Source: Halostella salina | GTDB lineage: Archaea; Halobacteriota; Halobacteria; Halobacteriales; Natronoarchaeaceae | DNA length: 64,000 bases | Assembly (NCBI RefSeq): GCF_003675855.1 | Contig: NZ_RCIH01000006.1 | Location: forward strand, 1-64,000 | Direction of reading: 5' to 3' | In this document: in pieces, positions 1 to 8,870 of the stretch | Position numbering within the stretch: the first letter of the stretch is position 1 | Layout of the letters: the number at the start of each line of letters is the position of its first letter | Made by a program: the position numbers and the translations under genes | The notes under the pieces: model-generated | Seen by the model: the letters and a program-made list of their open reading frames with translations, nothing else | What the model was told of the DNA's origin: nothing | Databases searched by the model: none

Positions 1-118
1 CTTTCGTGAAGTAAAACGACGAACCTCTTCGTTCTCAAACTGTTTCAGCAACGCCGACGCAGACACCGCCAACAACTGGCTCAGAGCGTTCAGCTTCGCA
101 TGGAATCAGCTTATCTGA
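1..118 (+). CDS. IS6-family transposase, C-terminal end (partial)
   Basis: Reading frame 2 is open from the window edge to a TGA at 116-118 and encodes about 38 residues. It contains the run VKRRTSSFSN followed by an Asn/Ala-rich stretch and a final tryptophan region. This resembles the C-terminal end of haloarchaeal IS6-family DDE transposases. The catalytic core lies outside the window, so integrity cannot be judged. The assignment rests on recalled family similarity only. Confidence 0.6.
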   Translation, partial: FREVKRRTSSFSNCFSNADADTANNWLRAFSFAWNQLI

Positions 119-127
119 ACACTACCG
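1..127 (+). mobile_element. Right end of an IS6-type insertion sequence
   Basis: The transposase tail is followed at once by CTGAACACTACC (116-127). Read inwards from the element end this is GGTAGTGTTCAG, which resembles terminal inverted repeats of haloarchaeal IS6 elements. The element boundary would lie near 127, about 20 bases before the next gene's stop. The left end is outside the window, so the inverted repeat and target duplication cannot be confirmed. Confidence 0.5.
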
Positions 128-147
128 CTGACGGGGACCCGACGCTA

Positions 148-690
148 TTACGGATCCGCGCAGGTCCACAGCCCGGTGTCGTTCTCGCGGGCGCGTTCCT
201 CCGCCGCGGCGTAGTCGTCCCGGTCGGCGAACGTCGTGTCGTAGAGCCGGGCGTACCCCTGCTCGACCAGCGCCCGGTTGAACCGCCCGCCGTCGTAGTC
301 GACGTAGGCGAGCAGGCGTCCGTAGCCGCCCCGGCGGTCCGCTTCGTCGTCGAACACGAGCGTCACCTCCTCGCCCGCCAGCTCGGAGCGCGCGAACGCC
401 GACGAGCGGTTCCCCCACTCCCGCAGGCAGGCTCGCCCGGCCTCGGTGTCCGGGACGCCCTCGTACTCGGCCGGGTCGTTCTCGACGTGGACCTCGGGCG
501 TGTCGACGCCGAGCAGGCGCACCGTCTCCCGGGTTCCGTTGGGGTACGCCACCTCGACGGTGTCGCCGTCGGTCACCTCGACGACGGTCACCTCGATCCG
601 TTCGGTCGTCCGGCTTCCGTCGTCCGTGATCGCCCCGAGACAGCCGGCGAGGGCGAGGACGAGCAGACACGCCGCGAGCGCGCGTCGCAT
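148..690 (-). CDS. Secreted thermonuclease-like (SNase-fold) lipoprotein
   Basis: A 180-residue protein with an N-terminal signal ending in the lipobox LAGC (Cys17), so it is probably lipid-anchored outside the membrane. The rest matches the staphylococcal nuclease fold: TDGDTVEV, then VRLLGVDTPEVH with the catalytic-type Arg/Asp, a DDE-RRGGYGR segment carrying the second Glu/Arg pair, and a C-terminal ALVEQGYA helix. The family hydrolyses DNA or RNA with calcium. I chose the start at 690 because it places the signal peptide at the N-terminus; an upstream in-frame start at 801 would bury it. Confidence 0.88.
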   Translation of the reverse strand: MRRALAACLLVLALAGCLGAITDDGSRTTERIEVTVVEVTDGDTVEVAYPNGTRETVRLLGVDTPEVHVENDPAEYEGVPDTEAGRACLREWGNRSSAFARSELAGEEVTLVFDDEADRRGGYGRLLAYVDYDGGRFNRALVEQGYARLYDTTFADRDDYAAAEERARENDTGLWTCADP

Positions 691-808
691 GCCGGGTGCC
701 TGCGCGCGGGGCCACAAGGGCGTTCCGGTGACACCTGCTGTCGGACGACGGTCCGATGGCTGGCGGTCGTCGGCCGACCGCGCTTCCCGACGTACGACCA
801 CCCCCGGC

Positions 809-2284
809 TCAGTCCGCCGAGGACAACGCCGCGGTGGCGGCGGGGTACAGTTCCACGACCCCGCGTTTCGACGGCGCGCTGACGAGCGTCACGGCCTCGT
901 CCTCGCGCTCGACGTAGTAGTTGGCGGCGAAGGGACCGTCGTCGATGACCCACCGCCCGTCGCGGCGCTCTGCGCCGTGGTATGCGAGCAGCTTCTCGTA
1001 CCCGTCGACGAACTCCGTGGCGTTGGCGACGTCGTCCCACCGGATCCGCCAGACGTAGCCCGTCCTGTCGCCGTTCTCGTAGGCGTACAGGCGGTCGTTG
1101 CCCCAGCCGTTCGAGTAGTTGATGTCGTAGTCGAGTCGCTGGCTGCCGTTTTCGGACCGGACGAACGCCGCCCGGTCGATCACCGCGCCGTCGCGGTCGT
1201 CGTACAGCGTGTACGCGAACATGGTGGCGAGGCCGCGCTCGCCGAGCGTCGTCGACTGCGACCCGGCGGCCCCCCCGACGCGCTCCCAGTCGGCGGTGCT
1301 CCGGTCGGGGAGGGAGAGCGGGATCGGTTCCTCGGTGCCGCCGTGGATCACCGCCGCAGTACTCGTCGGCGGGTCGGCGTACAGGTCGGAGACGCCTTCC
1401 CAGCCGGCCCGCTCGCGGACGGATTCGACGTACGCCTGTCCCTCGGCGTACGGGAAGTAGGAGTGGATGTACAGCCCCATGTGGATGCCGGCGGTCGACG
1501 CGTTGCCGTCCCCGCCGTCGTCGCGTGGCCGGAGGCAGTCCCACTCGGCCTCGCAGCGGGCGGCGTACCGCTCGTCGACGAGGTTCGCGTCGCCCTCGAT
1601 CAGCGACAGGAGCGCGGCCACGCGGTCGTCGGACGCGGTCGGGGGGATCCGGGGTTCGACCGCGTTGCCGTAGCGGAACTGGTAGGCGTGGTACAGCTCC
1701 TGTGCGAGCGTTATCTCGTCGACCCGGGGCTGCTCACTGTCGGAGACGAGCACGATCCGGTCGTCGCGGATGTCGTAGTAGCCAAGCACCGCGGACGCCC
1801 GGTTCTCCTGGGCCACGTCCGCGGCGTCCGCGTCGTCGCCCACGAGAAACAGCGCGCGGTTCCGGACGTTCGCGAACGCCCCGCCGCCCGTGCCCGTCGC
1901 GGCGGTGTCGTTGCGGTACTCGGCCCGGCTGATGACGCTGACGGGCACATCGCTGTCGAACTCCACCCCGCGGACGCGCTCGACCCGGGCCATCGACCGC
2001 GCCACGACGGCGTCGAGCTCCGCGTCGGTCAGGCCGTCGCTCGCGTTCACTGACAGCGTGTCGTTGTACCAGTAGCCGTCCTCCCAGCCCTGCACGTCCT
2101 CGGTTCGGTCGGACGCGGCGGCCGTCGTCCCGTTCGGTTCGCCGTCGGTCGGGGCAGGCTCCCCGTCTGTCGGCTGGGCCTGCGCGGCCGTCGTCGCGGT
2201 TCGGTCGGCTCCGGGCGTTGCCGGTGCCGTACACCCGGCGAGAACCAGCAGCGCGACAAGCACGAGCGGGCGGAGGGAACGCAT
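809..2284 (-). CDS. Hvo_1808-family surface lipoprotein
   Basis: A 491-residue exported protein with signal peptide and lipobox LAGC (Cys18), followed by a Thr/Ala/Pro-rich linker (about residues 19-70) typical of haloarchaeal cell-surface proteins. The globular part starts near VQGWEDGYWYND and includes LAQELYHAYQFR, an HExxH-like but not canonical segment. I recognise the family as the haloarchaeal Hvo_1808 surface proteins, whose activity is unknown to me. It is transcribed leftward towards the nuclease, with 118 bases between them. Confidence 0.75.
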   Translation of the reverse strand: MRSLRPLVLVALLVLAGCTAPATPGADRTATTAAQAQPTDGEPAPTDGEPNGTTAAASDRTEDVQGWEDGYWYNDTLSVNASDGLTDAELDAVVARSMARVERVRGVEFDSDVPVSVISRAEYRNDTAATGTGGGAFANVRNRALFLVGDDADAADVAQENRASAVLGYYDIRDDRIVLVSDSEQPRVDEITLAQELYHAYQFRYGNAVEPRIPPTASDDRVAALLSLIEGDANLVDERYAARCEAEWDCLRPRDDGGDGNASTAGIHMGLYIHSYFPYAEGQAYVESVRERAGWEGVSDLYADPPTSTAAVIHGGTEEPIPLSLPDRSTADWERVGGAAGSQSTTLGERGLATMFAYTLYDDRDGAVIDRAAFVRSENGSQRLDYDINYSNGWGNDRLYAYENGDRTGYVWRIRWDDVANATEFVDGYEKLLAYHGAERRDGRWVIDDGPFAANYYVEREDEAVTLVSAPSKRGVVELYPAATAALSSAD

Positions 2285-2334
2285 TCGTCCGCTCTAGCGG
2301 CTCCGGTCGCAAAAATGGTCGGCCCGCCGAGCGG

Positions 2335-3132
2335 TCAGTCGTCCGATTCGAATTCTGCGGGCGGGACCGGCGTTGCGGCCGCCCGGCGGTCCGCCAGTTT
2401 CGCCTCGGCCCACTCGACGACACGGTCGTCGTCGGACTCCAGCAGCGCCCGCGGTTCGCCGTCCGCGTCGACGCCGATCTGAACGCGCTCCCCGTCGAAC
2501 ACCCCGAGGAAGTAGGGGACCGGCTCGTCGGTGACGCGGACGTCGTACCGGTCCAGTTCGATGAGTTCGGCGGCTTTCGGCCGGTACGCCGGCGACTGCA
2601 TCGTCTCCAGCGCCGCCGATTCGAGCAGCATGTCGACGGTCGCCCCGTCCTCGACGACGCGCTCGTGGACGGTCTCGTGGGCGTGGAGGCCGACCAGCGG
2701 CAGCATCCCGCGGAACCGGTCGCAGTCGGCGATCGCCGCCACGTGACGGTTGATCATCGCGTAGGGGTCCCCCTCCTCGGGCGTGTGGAGGTCGGCCTCC
2801 GTCAGCCACCGCGGGTTCACGTCGAACTCCTCCGCCGGCAGCCACCTGAGGAACGGGTCGAGCCTGGCGATCGTTGCGGCCGTCCGCTCGAACTGCCGGT
2901 ACTCGCGGACGAGGAGCCGGCCGGCCGCCGTGAGGTCGTACCCGTCACCGGCGCGTGCGACCAGCCCTTCGGCTTCCAGCTCGCGGACGGCCCGGTCGAC
3001 CGTCGACCGGGAAACCCCAAGCTGGGATTCCAGCTCCCGCTTCCCCTTCGGATCCTCCCGGAGCGAGTCGAGCACGTCGCCCCGGCCGTCGAGGACCGAG
3101 AGGAAGCGGGTCGGGTCGGTGTCCGGATCCAT
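2335..3132 (-). CDS. HTH transcriptional regulator with FilR1-type domain
   Basis: A 265-residue cytoplasmic protein. Residues 18-75 form a winged helix (LESQLGVSRSTVDRAVRELEAEGLV). The remainder, with HAHETVHERVVEDGATVDMLLES and a C-terminal YFLGVFDGERVQIGVDADG, fits the FilR1 (formerly DUF1724) ligand or regulatory domain common in archaeal repressors. It is divergent from the HAD gene at 3277, with a shared region of about 145 bases between them. The targets cannot be read from the sequence. Confidence 0.85.
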   Translation of the reverse strand: MDPDTDPTRFLSVLDGRGDVLDSLREDPKGKRELESQLGVSRSTVDRAVRELEAEGLVARAGDGYDLTAAGRLLVREYRQFERTAATIARLDPFLRWLPAEEFDVNPRWLTEADLHTPEEGDPYAMINRHVAAIADCDRFRGMLPLVGLHAHETVHERVVEDGATVDMLLESAALETMQSPAYRPKAAELIELDRYDVRVTDEPVPYFLGVFDGERVQIGVDADGEPRALLESDDDRVVEWAEAKLADRRAAATPVPPAEFESDD

Positions 3133-3240
3133 CGTTCTGCTATTGCCCGGGACCGAGCGATGTTAAAGCTGACCGTGCGCGGCGGTCCGTCGGCCCAGCG
3201 GCGGGTCGAGACCCGCGGTTGGCGGGACCGTAGGAGGGGA

Positions 3241-3249
3241 ATACTTATT
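3241..3249 (+). promoter_or_regulatory. TATA box for the HAD hydrolase
   Basis: ATACTTATT lies in GC-rich surroundings about 28-36 bases before the ATG at 3277, the usual distance for a short-leader or leaderless haloarchaeal promoter. Confidence 0.5.
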
Positions 3250-3276
3250 CGGACCCGAGGCGTAGTGACTGGCCCT

Positions 3277-3900
3277 ATGGTCCCGGAGTACGACTACTGG
3301 CTGTTCGACCTCGACGGGACGCTCGTCGACGTCGAGTCGGCCTACCGCCACGAGACCCTCTCCGAGGTCGAGGACCGCCTCGGTCTCTCCTTTACCGACG
3401 ACGAGCGCTACCTCGTCTGGCACGGGACGGACGACCACCGGTCCGCGCTCCTGCCGGACGGCCTCTCGATCCGGTCGTTCTGGGAGACGTTCGACGAGGT
3501 GGATGACCCCGTCGCCCGCGCCGAGGCGACGTACCTCTACGACGACGCCACACGGGTCGCGGAGGTCGACGCGCCCTCGGGGATCGTCACCCACTGCCCC
3601 CAGCCCGTCGCCGACGTGGTGTTCGACACCCTCGACATCCGCGACTGGTTCGAGACGATCGTCTGCTGCTCGGAGGAGGTCGGCTGGAAGCCCGACCCCG
3701 CGCCGGTCGACCGAGCGAAACGGGAGATGCAGGTTGCACACAACGGCCACCGCGGCGCGCTTGCGGGCGACGCCCCCTGCGACGTGGGCGCGGCGTGGAA
3801 CGCCGGTCTCGACGGGATCCACGTCGAGCGCCACGACCCAGACCTCCAGGGGCGGTGCGTGCTGGGTGACTACCGCGTCTCGTCGTTCGCGGAGCTGTAG
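3277..3900 (+). CDS. HAD-superfamily hydrolase (phosphatase-like)
   Basis: A 207-residue protein. Motif I is DLDGTLVD with the nucleophile Asp11 and acid/base Asp13. Motif III is the Lys in VGWKPDP, and motif IV is the acidic GDAPCDVGAAWNAG. This is the layout of phosphoglycolate-phosphatase-type HAD enzymes; the substrate is unknown. The open frame extends far upstream (2218), but that part is antisense to the FilR1 gene, and the TATA box supports the start at 3277. The last 31 bases overlap the end of the convergent MoeA-fusion gene. Confidence 0.82.
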   Translation: MVPEYDYWLFDLDGTLVDVESAYRHETLSEVEDRLGLSFTDDERYLVWHGTDDHRSALLPDGLSIRSFWETFDEVDDPVARAEATYLYDDATRVAEVDAPSGIVTHCPQPVADVVFDTLDIRDWFETIVCCSEEVGWKPDPAPVDRAKREMQVAHNGHRGALAGDAPCDVGAAWNAGLDGIHVERHDPDLQGRCVLGDYRVSSFAEL

Positions 3901-5819
3901 CCGGGCAGGTCCGCGGCGAGTTCCGGAACGCCCGACAGCGCCTCGCGTAGCTCCGCCACCCCTGCCTTCTCCGCCCGGTCCGGGTTCCCGTGCACGCGCA
4001 CCGTCTGCTCGCCGACCGGGACGAAGCCGAGCCCGAGCGTCGCCGCGGTCGCCCGGAGCCCCACGCCCGCGTCGGCCTGCCCGGCCGCGACCTTCCGGGC
4101 GGGACTCTCGACCGCGCGGACCGCCAGGTCGAAGCCGTCGATGGCATCGACGAGGTCCCGCCGGTCGACGCCGCGCTCGTCGGCCAGCGCCGCGACCGCG
4201 TTCCCGAGGCTGGTCCGCAGCCCGGAGTCGGTCGTCCGGTTGACGAGCCGCAGGTCGCGGTCGACCAGGTCGGCGACCCCCTCGACCCCCTCGGGGTTCC
4301 CCGCCGGCACGACCAGCCCCCACTCGCGGGTCCATTCGCCGAGCGAGGCGGCGTCCACGTCGCGCTCGACCGGCCCCGCGGTCACGGCCACGTCCGGCGT
4401 CCCGTCGCGCAGACGGCGCAGGCCCCCCCGGCTCCCGACCGAGAGGTACCGGGGGTTCGCCACGCCGTCGAGCAGGCGCGACAGGAGCGGGTCGTCCTCG
4501 CCGACGCCGAACAGCGACGGCGGCCGGACCTCGGGCGAGAACAGTTCGACGGTGACGCTTTCGTCCGCTGCGAGGTAGTCCGTGTCGGGGTCGACCGCGA
4601 CGACGCCGTCGGCCTCCACGAGGCTGGTCGTCGCGCCGCTGCCCTTGTCGACGGGGTAGACGAGCGTCCCCCCGTCGCCGTCCGTGACGAGGCCGACCGG
4701 CATGTACCGCAGGCGGCCCTCCGCGTACCGCTCCTGCCGGGCCATTCGGCCCTCGACCGTCGCCGTCCGCGGTTCGGGGAGGCCGGCCGCCTCGCGGACC
4801 GCCGGCGCGACGAACGTCCGGAAGATGGTGAGCGCGGAGACGGGGTAGCCCGGCAGGCCGACGTAGGCCGAACCCTCCATCCGTCCGACCAGCATCGGCT
4901 TCCCCGGCTTGACCGCGACGCCGTGGAGCAACAGCTCGCCGCGGTCCTCGACCACGTCGTACACCACGTCGACGGCGCTGGCGCTCGTCGACCCCGACGA
5001 CAGCACCAGGTCGCACTCCTCGGCGGCGGTCGTAAGCACCCGCTCCATCTCCGCCCGGTCGTCGCCGGCGTGCGGGTAGGTGACGGCCTCGCCGCCGGCC
5101 TCCTCGACGGCGCTGGCGACGGCGTAGGAGTTCACGTCGTGGATCTGGCCGCGTTCGCTGTGCAACTCCTCGCCCGGGCGCACCAGCTCGTCGCCCGTCG
5201 AGACGATGCCGACCCGCGGCTTGCCCCGAACGGGCACCTCGCCGACGCCCAGCGCCGACAGCAGGCCGATCTCGCGGGCCGTGAGGCGGGTGCCGGGGCC
5301 GAGCGCGCGCTCGCCGGCTGCCACGTCCGCCCCCGCGAGCATCACATTGTCGCCGGGCGCGACCGAGGTGCGGACGAGCACTTCCCCATCTTCCTCGCTC
5401 GCGGCCTCGCCGCTCGCGCCGTCCGTCGAGCGTGGCTCGACGCGGTCAGTTTGCTCCATCATCACCATCGCGTCCGCCCCGGGGGGCATCACCGCGCCGG
5501 TCGAGATCTCCACGGCCTCGCCGTCGCCCACCTCCACGGTCGGCTCCTCGCCGGCGTGGACCGCGCCGACCAGGTCGAGGCGCGCGGGGTCGGCCTCGTC
5601 CGCGCCGAACGTGTCCCGGGCGCGGAGCGCGTAGCCGTCCAGCGACGCGCGGTCGAACCCCGGCACGTCGAGGCCGGCGTCGACCCGCTCGGCGAGGACG
5701 CGACCGCCGGCATCGTCGATGGGGACCGACTCGGGGTCCGGGGCCAGGTCCAGCGACGCGATCGCCTCGCGGGCCTCGGCGGGCGGCGCGAGGTCGCGGA
5801 ACTCCTTGCGCTCCGTCAC
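3870..5819 (-). CDS. MoeA-type molybdopterin protein fused to a periplasmic-binding-like domain
   Basis: A 649-residue protein. Residues 1 to about 410 are a full MoeA (molybdopterin molybdenumtransferase) with GFDRASLDGYALRARDTF, STGAVMPPGADAMVMMEQTD and LPGYPVSALTIF. Residues about 425-640 resemble the PBP-like (LysR substrate/ModA-like) domain found fused to MoeA in many archaea. The family inserts molybdenum or tungsten into molybdopterin; the extra domain may sense or deliver the metal. The start is GTG (5817-5819), and 67 bases separate it from the upstream stand-alone MoeA gene, so the two are probably cotranscribed. The 3' end overlaps the convergent HAD gene by 31 bases. Confidence 0.88.
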   Translation of the reverse strand: MTERKEFRDLAPPAEAREAIASLDLAPDPESVPIDDAGGRVLAERVDAGLDVPGFDRASLDGYALRARDTFGADEADPARLDLVGAVHAGEEPTVEVGDGEAVEISTGAVMPPGADAMVMMEQTDRVEPRSTDGASGEAASEEDGEVLVRTSVAPGDNVMLAGADVAAGERALGPGTRLTAREIGLLSALGVGEVPVRGKPRVGIVSTGDELVRPGEELHSERGQIHDVNSYAVASAVEEAGGEAVTYPHAGDDRAEMERVLTTAAEECDLVLSSGSTSASAVDVVYDVVEDRGELLLHGVAVKPGKPMLVGRMEGSAYVGLPGYPVSALTIFRTFVAPAVREAAGLPEPRTATVEGRMARQERYAEGRLRYMPVGLVTDGDGGTLVYPVDKGSGATTSLVEADGVVAVDPDTDYLAADESVTVELFSPEVRPPSLFGVGEDDPLLSRLLDGVANPRYLSVGSRGGLRRLRDGTPDVAVTAGPVERDVDAASLGEWTREWGLVVPAGNPEGVEGVADLVDRDLRLVNRTTDSGLRTSLGNAVAALADERGVDRRDLVDAIDGFDLAVRAVESPARKVAAGQADAGVGLRATAATLGLGFVPVGEQTVRVHGNPDRAEKAGVAELREALSGVPELAADLPGYSSANDETR

Positions 5820-5886
5820 GCGAACCCCTCCGTGGTGAGGGTGATGTCGTCAGTCGCAGTCCCGCAGGGGAAGCGTCTGACGGAAG

Positions 5887-7098
5887 TCATGCCGACCACT
5901 CCCAGTCCTGCACGGCGACGGTCTCGCCGGCGGCGACGCCCTCGCTGTCGTCCGGGATCTCGACCCAGCCGTCGGCCAGCGCGACGCTGGAGAGGACGCC
6001 CGCCCCGCTCGCTCGGGTCGGGACGGCGACGCGCTCGCCGTCCTCGTCCGTCAGCCGGACCCGGGCGAACGTCCGGGTGCCCGGCTCGCTCGGGACCTTC
6101 CGGTCGAGCCGCGCCTCGACGGTCGGGGGGTCCCGGAGCGGCATGTTGCCCGCCCACTTCAGCGCCGGCCGGAGGAACTGCACGGCGTTGACGATGCAGG
6201 CGACGGGGTAGCCCGGGAGCATCAGCACGGGGGTGTCCGCGACGACGCCGAGCGCGACGGGATGGCCGGGCTTCACCGCGACGCCGTGGACCAGCACCTC
6301 CCCGAGGTCGTCGACGACTTCCGGGATCAGGTCGCGCTCGCCGACGGAGGAGCCGCCGGTCGTGACCACGAGGTCCTTCGTCAGGTCGCGCTGGACCGCC
6401 GCGCGCAGGGCCTCCCGGTCGTCCGTCACGACGTTGCGGTACGTGGCGCGGCCGCCCCAGCGCTCGACGTACCGGGAGGCCGTCAGCCCGTTCGTCTCGA
6501 CCACCTCGCCGGGGGCGGGGTCGCGCTGGACGAGTTCCTCGCCGGTCGGGACCACGCCGACGGTCGGCCGGTCGTAGACGGCCACCTCGTCGACGCCGAC
6601 GGACTTCAGCATGCCCAGGTCGGACGGCCGGAGCCGGTGGCCCGGCTCGTACAGCGTCTCGCCCTCGCTCACGTCCTCGCCGACCGGCGCGACGTTCTCG
6701 CCCTCGGCCACCGCGTCGAACACTTCGAGGTCGTCGCCGACCTGCTCGACCCGTTCGACCATGACGACGGCGTCGGCACCGTCGGGCAGTTCGCTCCCGG
6801 TGTGGACGCGCGTCGCCCGCTCCGGCCCCACCGCGTCGCCGGCCCGGAGCAGCGCCGGGGAGCGGTCGCTCGCGCCGAAGGTGTCGGCGGCACGCACCGC
6901 GTAGCCGTCCATCGCCGCCCGCCGGTAGTGGGGCACCGGGCGCTCGGCCGTCACGCGCTCGGCGACGACCCGCCCGTCGGCCGCCGTCAGCGGGACCTGC
7001 TCGGTGCGGTCGGTCCCAGCGACGGCGTCCCGGAGGGTCGCCCGTGCCTCGTCGAGCCGGGTGCGGTCCTTGAACCCGGCCTCGGTGAGATCGCTCAT
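5887..7098 (-). CDS. moeA: Molybdopterin molybdenumtransferase MoeA
   Basis: A 403-residue protein of normal MoeA length. Motifs include AAMDGYAVRAADTFGA, TGSELPDGADAVVMVE, VVPTGEELV, TTGGSSVGERD and LPGYPVACIVNAV. It catalyses metal insertion into adenylylated molybdopterin in the cytoplasm. It lies directly upstream of the MoeA-PBP fusion on the same strand. Paired MoeA genes are usual in archaea, possibly one per metal (Mo and W), though which does what cannot be told here. Confidence 0.92.
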   Translation of the reverse strand: MSDLTEAGFKDRTRLDEARATLRDAVAGTDRTEQVPLTAADGRVVAERVTAERPVPHYRRAAMDGYAVRAADTFGASDRSPALLRAGDAVGPERATRVHTGSELPDGADAVVMVERVEQVGDDLEVFDAVAEGENVAPVGEDVSEGETLYEPGHRLRPSDLGMLKSVGVDEVAVYDRPTVGVVPTGEELVQRDPAPGEVVETNGLTASRYVERWGGRATYRNVVTDDREALRAAVQRDLTKDLVVTTGGSSVGERDLIPEVVDDLGEVLVHGVAVKPGHPVALGVVADTPVLMLPGYPVACIVNAVQFLRPALKWAGNMPLRDPPTVEARLDRKVPSEPGTRTFARVRLTDEDGERVAVPTRASGAGVLSSVALADGWVEIPDDSEGVAAGETVAVQDWEWSA

Positions 7099-7137
7099 AC
7101 CTGCCCCTTCGGGTCGGTGCGGGAAAAGCTACGGCGG

Positions 7138-8751
7138 TCAGGGGCGGTAGCGCCACAGCGCCAGCGCGGCGACGGCCAGCCCCACCGCGACGGCGGCGAC
7201 GGTCCCGCCGGGGACGAGCGACCGGTTCCCGTCGTCCGCCGTCCCCGTGGTCTCGCTTGCGTCGCTACCGGCGGTTTCCGAGGCCGCATCGGTGCCCGCC
7301 GTCGCGTCAGTTCCCTCGGCCGCGGTGGTCGTCCCGCCGTCCGTCCCGTTCGGTGACGCCGGCGGCGTCTCGACCGCGCAGTCGCCGGCCAGCAGCGTCG
7401 CGGAGCCGCTGACGCCGGTCGTGTTCTCGTGTGGCGCGCCGACCAGCGCGTCCAGCGTCCCGTCGCCCGTCGCGTTCGCCGCGAGGCCGACGCGGTAGCC
7501 GGAGAGGTCACCCCCGCTCTCGCCGGTCAGCACCCGCGCGGGGTCCCCGTCGGCCGGGACGAGGTACGTCGCCCCCGCGTTCCCGTCGGCGTACGGCGCG
7601 CCGACGAGCAGGTCGACCTGTCCGTCGCAGGTCAGGTCGCCGGCGGTCGCGTCCCAGCCGGCGCGCTCGCCCGGCCCCCCGACGAAGGCGGGGTCGACCG
7701 CCGAGAGGTCGGCGTCCGCGGGCGGCACGACGTACACGGCCCCCGAGTCGCTCCCGTTCGCGCTCGCGGTCGGCGCGCCGACGACCACGGCGGCCGAGCC
7801 GTTCCGGTCGGCGAGCGCGACGGTCGAGCCGGCCCTGTCGCCCGGTTCGGCCCCGACGATCGTCGCGTCAGCGTCCGCGAGCGAGACGGGGCCGGTTCGG
7901 TCGGCGGCGACGCCGTACACCGCGCCGGCCGACGACGGCCCCACGTCCCGCGCGCCGACGAACAGCTCCGCCGTCCCGTCGCCGTCCGCGTCGCCGCCGG
8001 CGACGTCCCAGCCGGCGCGCCCGCCCTCGGCCGCCCCGACGAGCGCCAGATCCGCGTCGGCCGTGGTACCGTCCGCGGGGAGGTCGGCGAAGTAGTAGGC
8101 TGCGCCGGCGTCCGTCGCGCCGGTGTCGCTCCGCGGCGCGCCGACGATCAGGCCCGCGCCGCCGTCAGCGCCCCCGCCGTCGCCGCCGTTCTCGACCGGC
8201 GCGACCGAGAGCCCGAACTGCTCGTCGCCCTGCCCGGCGATCACGGCGTCGGCGTCGGCGGGCGTGAGCGTCCCCGACAGCGACGGCCCGCCGTAGAACA
8301 CGTACACGCACCCCGGGCCACGGAGCGGGGCGCTCACGACCAGGTCGTCGACGCCGTCGCCGTTCAGGTCCGCCAGTGCAACGTCGTAGCCGGTCCACTC
8401 GCCGCCGTCGGCCCCCGTGACCGTCACGTCGGCGTCGTCGGTGCCGTACTCGCCGCGCTCGACGGGGCCGTAGAAGAGGTACGCGGCCCCGGCGTTGCCG
8501 CCCGCCCCGTCGGCGAAGGGCTGGCCGACCGCCACGTCGCCGGTCCCGTCGCCGTCCGCGTCGCCGCCGGCGACGGACTCGCCGACGGCCGGGCCGCCGC
8601 TCACGGTCGCGTGTGGCGAGAGCGCCGTGTCGTTCCCGCTCTCGTTCGCCTCTTGCGCGCCGACCGCCGCCGGGGCCGCCGCTGCGCCGGCCACGGCGAC
8701 CAGCAGGGCGGCGAGCGCGCCGACCGCCGCTGTGGCCGTTCGTGCGTGCAT
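7138..8751 (-). CDS. FG-GAP repeat surface protein with C-terminal membrane anchor
   Basis: A 537-residue exported protein with an N-terminal signal of about 35 residues. At least seven FG-GAP-like units follow, with calcium-loop motifs such as GDADGDGTGD and LNGDGVDD and repeated 'GAPYADGNAG'-type strands, predicting an integrin-alpha-like beta-propeller. A Thr/Ser/Ala-rich stalk (about residues 465-510) leads to a C-terminal membrane helix and WRYRP tail. It is probably displayed on the cell surface. A start at 8763 is possible but less likely than the signal-proximal Met at 8751. Confidence 0.85.
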   Translation of the reverse strand: MHARTATAAVGALAALLVAVAGAAAAPAAVGAQEANESGNDTALSPHATVSGGPAVGESVAGGDADGDGTGDVAVGQPFADGAGGNAGAAYLFYGPVERGEYGTDDADVTVTGADGGEWTGYDVALADLNGDGVDDLVVSAPLRGPGCVYVFYGGPSLSGTLTPADADAVIAGQGDEQFGLSVAPVENGGDGGGADGGAGLIVGAPRSDTGATDAGAAYYFADLPADGTTADADLALVGAAEGGRAGWDVAGGDADGDGTAELFVGARDVGPSSAGAVYGVAADRTGPVSLADADATIVGAEPGDRAGSTVALADRNGSAAVVVGAPTASANGSDSGAVYVVPPADADLSAVDPAFVGGPGERAGWDATAGDLTCDGQVDLLVGAPYADGNAGATYLVPADGDPARVLTGESGGDLSGYRVGLAANATGDGTLDALVGAPHENTTGVSGSATLLAGDCAVETPPASPNGTDGGTTTAAEGTDATAGTDAASETAGSDASETTGTADDGNRSLVPGGTVAAVAVGLAVAALALWRYRP

Positions 8752-8870
8752 CGTCCCGAGCAATCCCGCGCCGCCGCTTTGTTATCGGCCGGACAAGCGG
8801 CGGTAAGGAGCGTTTACCGGCCCCGCTGTGGGGCCCAACGCTTACCGTCCGGGCGTCGGAACCGGGTGCC

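Noticed and set aside
2218-3276. Long open frame upstream of the HAD gene
   Set aside because: It is antisense to the FilR1 regulator, has no matching protein pattern, and the TATA box places the real start at 3277.
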